Source: a virus. From it: 30,543 bases of DNA. Below, piece by piece: positions 29,992-30,543 of the stretch (positions within the stretch are counted from its first letter, which is position 1; each line of letters opens with the position of its first letter). The DNA lies in IMG/VR virus record IMGVR_UViG_3300042296_000045, positions 1 to 30,543 of that record; one strand, 5' to 3'. The position numbers and the translations under genes are program-made. The notes beneath the pieces were generated by a model. It made no database searches and was not told where the DNA came from. It saw nothing but the letters and a program-made list of their open reading frames with translations.

Positions 29992-30409
29992 TTCTTCTTA
30001 ATGTTAATCCACGTACTACTCTACCACCTGCTTTATTCCAACGTAAAAATTGGTCTTTTATCTTTGGATTCTTTGCATTTTCATTTACCATTTTAAGCAA
30101 AGTAGATAACTGAAAAGCTGATACTCCGATGTTGTAACAAAGTGAAACTAAAGAATTAAATTGATTTTGATTTATAGGGTATGTAACTAACTTACTTACT
30201 TTATCAGCAAATCTATCAGCTATTTCTTTAAACATTTCAAACGCTTCTGATTCTGTAATTGGTTTGTCTAATAACGTTACTTTTTTACCATTCGAATAGT
30301 AAGTATTTCCGTAACCTATCGTGGGAACTTTTGCAGAACACAAATATGGTTTAGCACTAAAACCTTCAAATTTTGTAATTAACCGGTAACCTTCTGAATT
30401 TAATTTCAT
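29963..30409 (-). CDS. Endolysin, GH24 lysozyme (muramidase)
   Basis: This 148-residue protein starts MKLNSEGYRLITKFEGFSAK. Glu15, Cys24 and Thr30 have the same spacing as the T4 lysozyme triad Glu11-Asp20-Thr26, with cysteine replacing the aspartate, as in some GH24 enzymes. 'VPTIGYGNTYYSNGK' and 'LVSLCYNIGVSAFQLSTLL' are further family motifs. It cleaves the MurNAc-GlcNAc bond of peptidoglycan. No signal peptide is seen, so export depends on the holin encoded just upstream (ATGA overlap). Confidence 0.92.
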   Translation of the reverse strand: MKLNSEGYRLITKFEGFSAKPYLCSAKVPTIGYGNTYYSNGKKVTLLDKPITESEAFEMFKEIADRFADKVSKLVTYPINQNQFNSLVSLCYNIGVSAFQLSTLLKMVNENAKNPKIKDQFLRWNKAGGRVVRGLTLRRNEEAFIYFS

Positions 30410-30543
30410 TTAGAAAATGTTTTAAAAAGTAAAGTAACTAATGCAGCAGTAAAAGCAGCTATAACAAATTTAGCTTGTCTAACATAAACTTTCATTTCAT
30501 TATCGTTATCTTCAAGTTCAGTTACTCTGTTATCAATATCTGA
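30406..30543 (-). CDS. Holin-like membrane protein (5' end outside window)
   Basis: Only the last 45 residues are present. A charged helical stretch (DIDNRVTELEDNDNEMKVYV) is followed by one transmembrane segment (FVIAAFTAALVTLLF) and KTFSK. A coiled coil plus C-terminal membrane helix is the XhlA layout. The stop overlaps the endolysin start (ATGA). It probably forms or assists the membrane lesion for endolysin release. Confidence 0.65.
   Translation of the reverse strand, partial: SDIDNRVTELEDNDNEMKVYVRQAKFVIAAFTAALVTLLFKTFSK

Noticed and set aside
1-30543. CRISPR array, tRNA genes, insertion sequences
   Set aside because: No regularly spaced repeats, no cloverleaf with CCA-type ends and no transposase motifs were noticed by eye; a dedicated scan could still find a weak tRNA.
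1-30543. Prophage signs (integrase, repressor, attachment site)
   Set aside because: None was found, but the window is incomplete at both ends, so temperate lifestyle cannot be excluded.

Overview
This is about 30.5 kb of a low-GC, densely packed tailed-phage genome (or prophage) of a Bacteroidetes host, most likely Flavobacterium or a relative. The evidence is threefold. Two promoters fit the Bacteroidetes TTG / TAnnTTTG pattern. A-rich leaders replace Shine-Dalgarno sites. Many proteins belong to families I recognise from flavobacterial and Bacteroides siphophages. All credible genes lie on the minus strand, so transcription runs from high to low coordinates. No integrase, repressor, tRNA or CRISPR was seen, and both window ends cut through genes.

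In transcription order: (1) 30543-29396, lysis: an XhlA-like membrane protein (partial), a GH24 endolysin, a candidate unimolecular spanin and a basic 44-residue protein. (2) 29395-29170, a nearly GC-free spacer with repeats and a palindrome, then NinG (28801-29169) and a terminator. (3) 28704-26642, a promoter-led operon with the ERF annealing protein, a ribbon-helix-helix-like protein and SSB. (4) 26630-22028, a PP-loop (PAPS-reductase-like) enzyme, a RepA-like ATPase, an ECF-like sigma factor, a small PD-(D/E)XK-like protein and a DUF3310 protein. (5) 21965-16564, a second promoter-led operon with a RecE-like exonuclease, a MazG-like protein, a DnaA-domain-IV-like protein, a run of microproteins and both terminase subunits. 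(6) 16568-15915, a third promoter with two small genes. (7) 15839-1, the virion genes: tail assembly chaperone, tail terminator, neck protein, two large tail proteins, tape measure, XkdF-type protease, scaffold-like protein, major capsid protein, tail-tube candidate, portal, connector, a GIY-YIG homing endonuclease and a tail fibre (partial).

ERF, the RecE-like exonuclease, NinG and SSB form a plausible recombination set. The RepA-like ATPase and DnaA-like protein form a replication set. The sigma factor may switch transcription to late genes. The most interesting points are two probable -1 ribosomal frameshifts and a shared promoter design. One frameshift is in the tail chaperone (A_AAA_AAT). 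The other, at a dnaX-type A_AAA_AAG, joins the capsid protease to a C-terminal domain that has no start codon of its own. The promoter design places tandem GTTAAA boxes, 11 bp apart, upstream of three operons. Many start codons below are placed downstream of the longest possible ORF because promoters, terminators or TAATG/ATGA couplings fix them.
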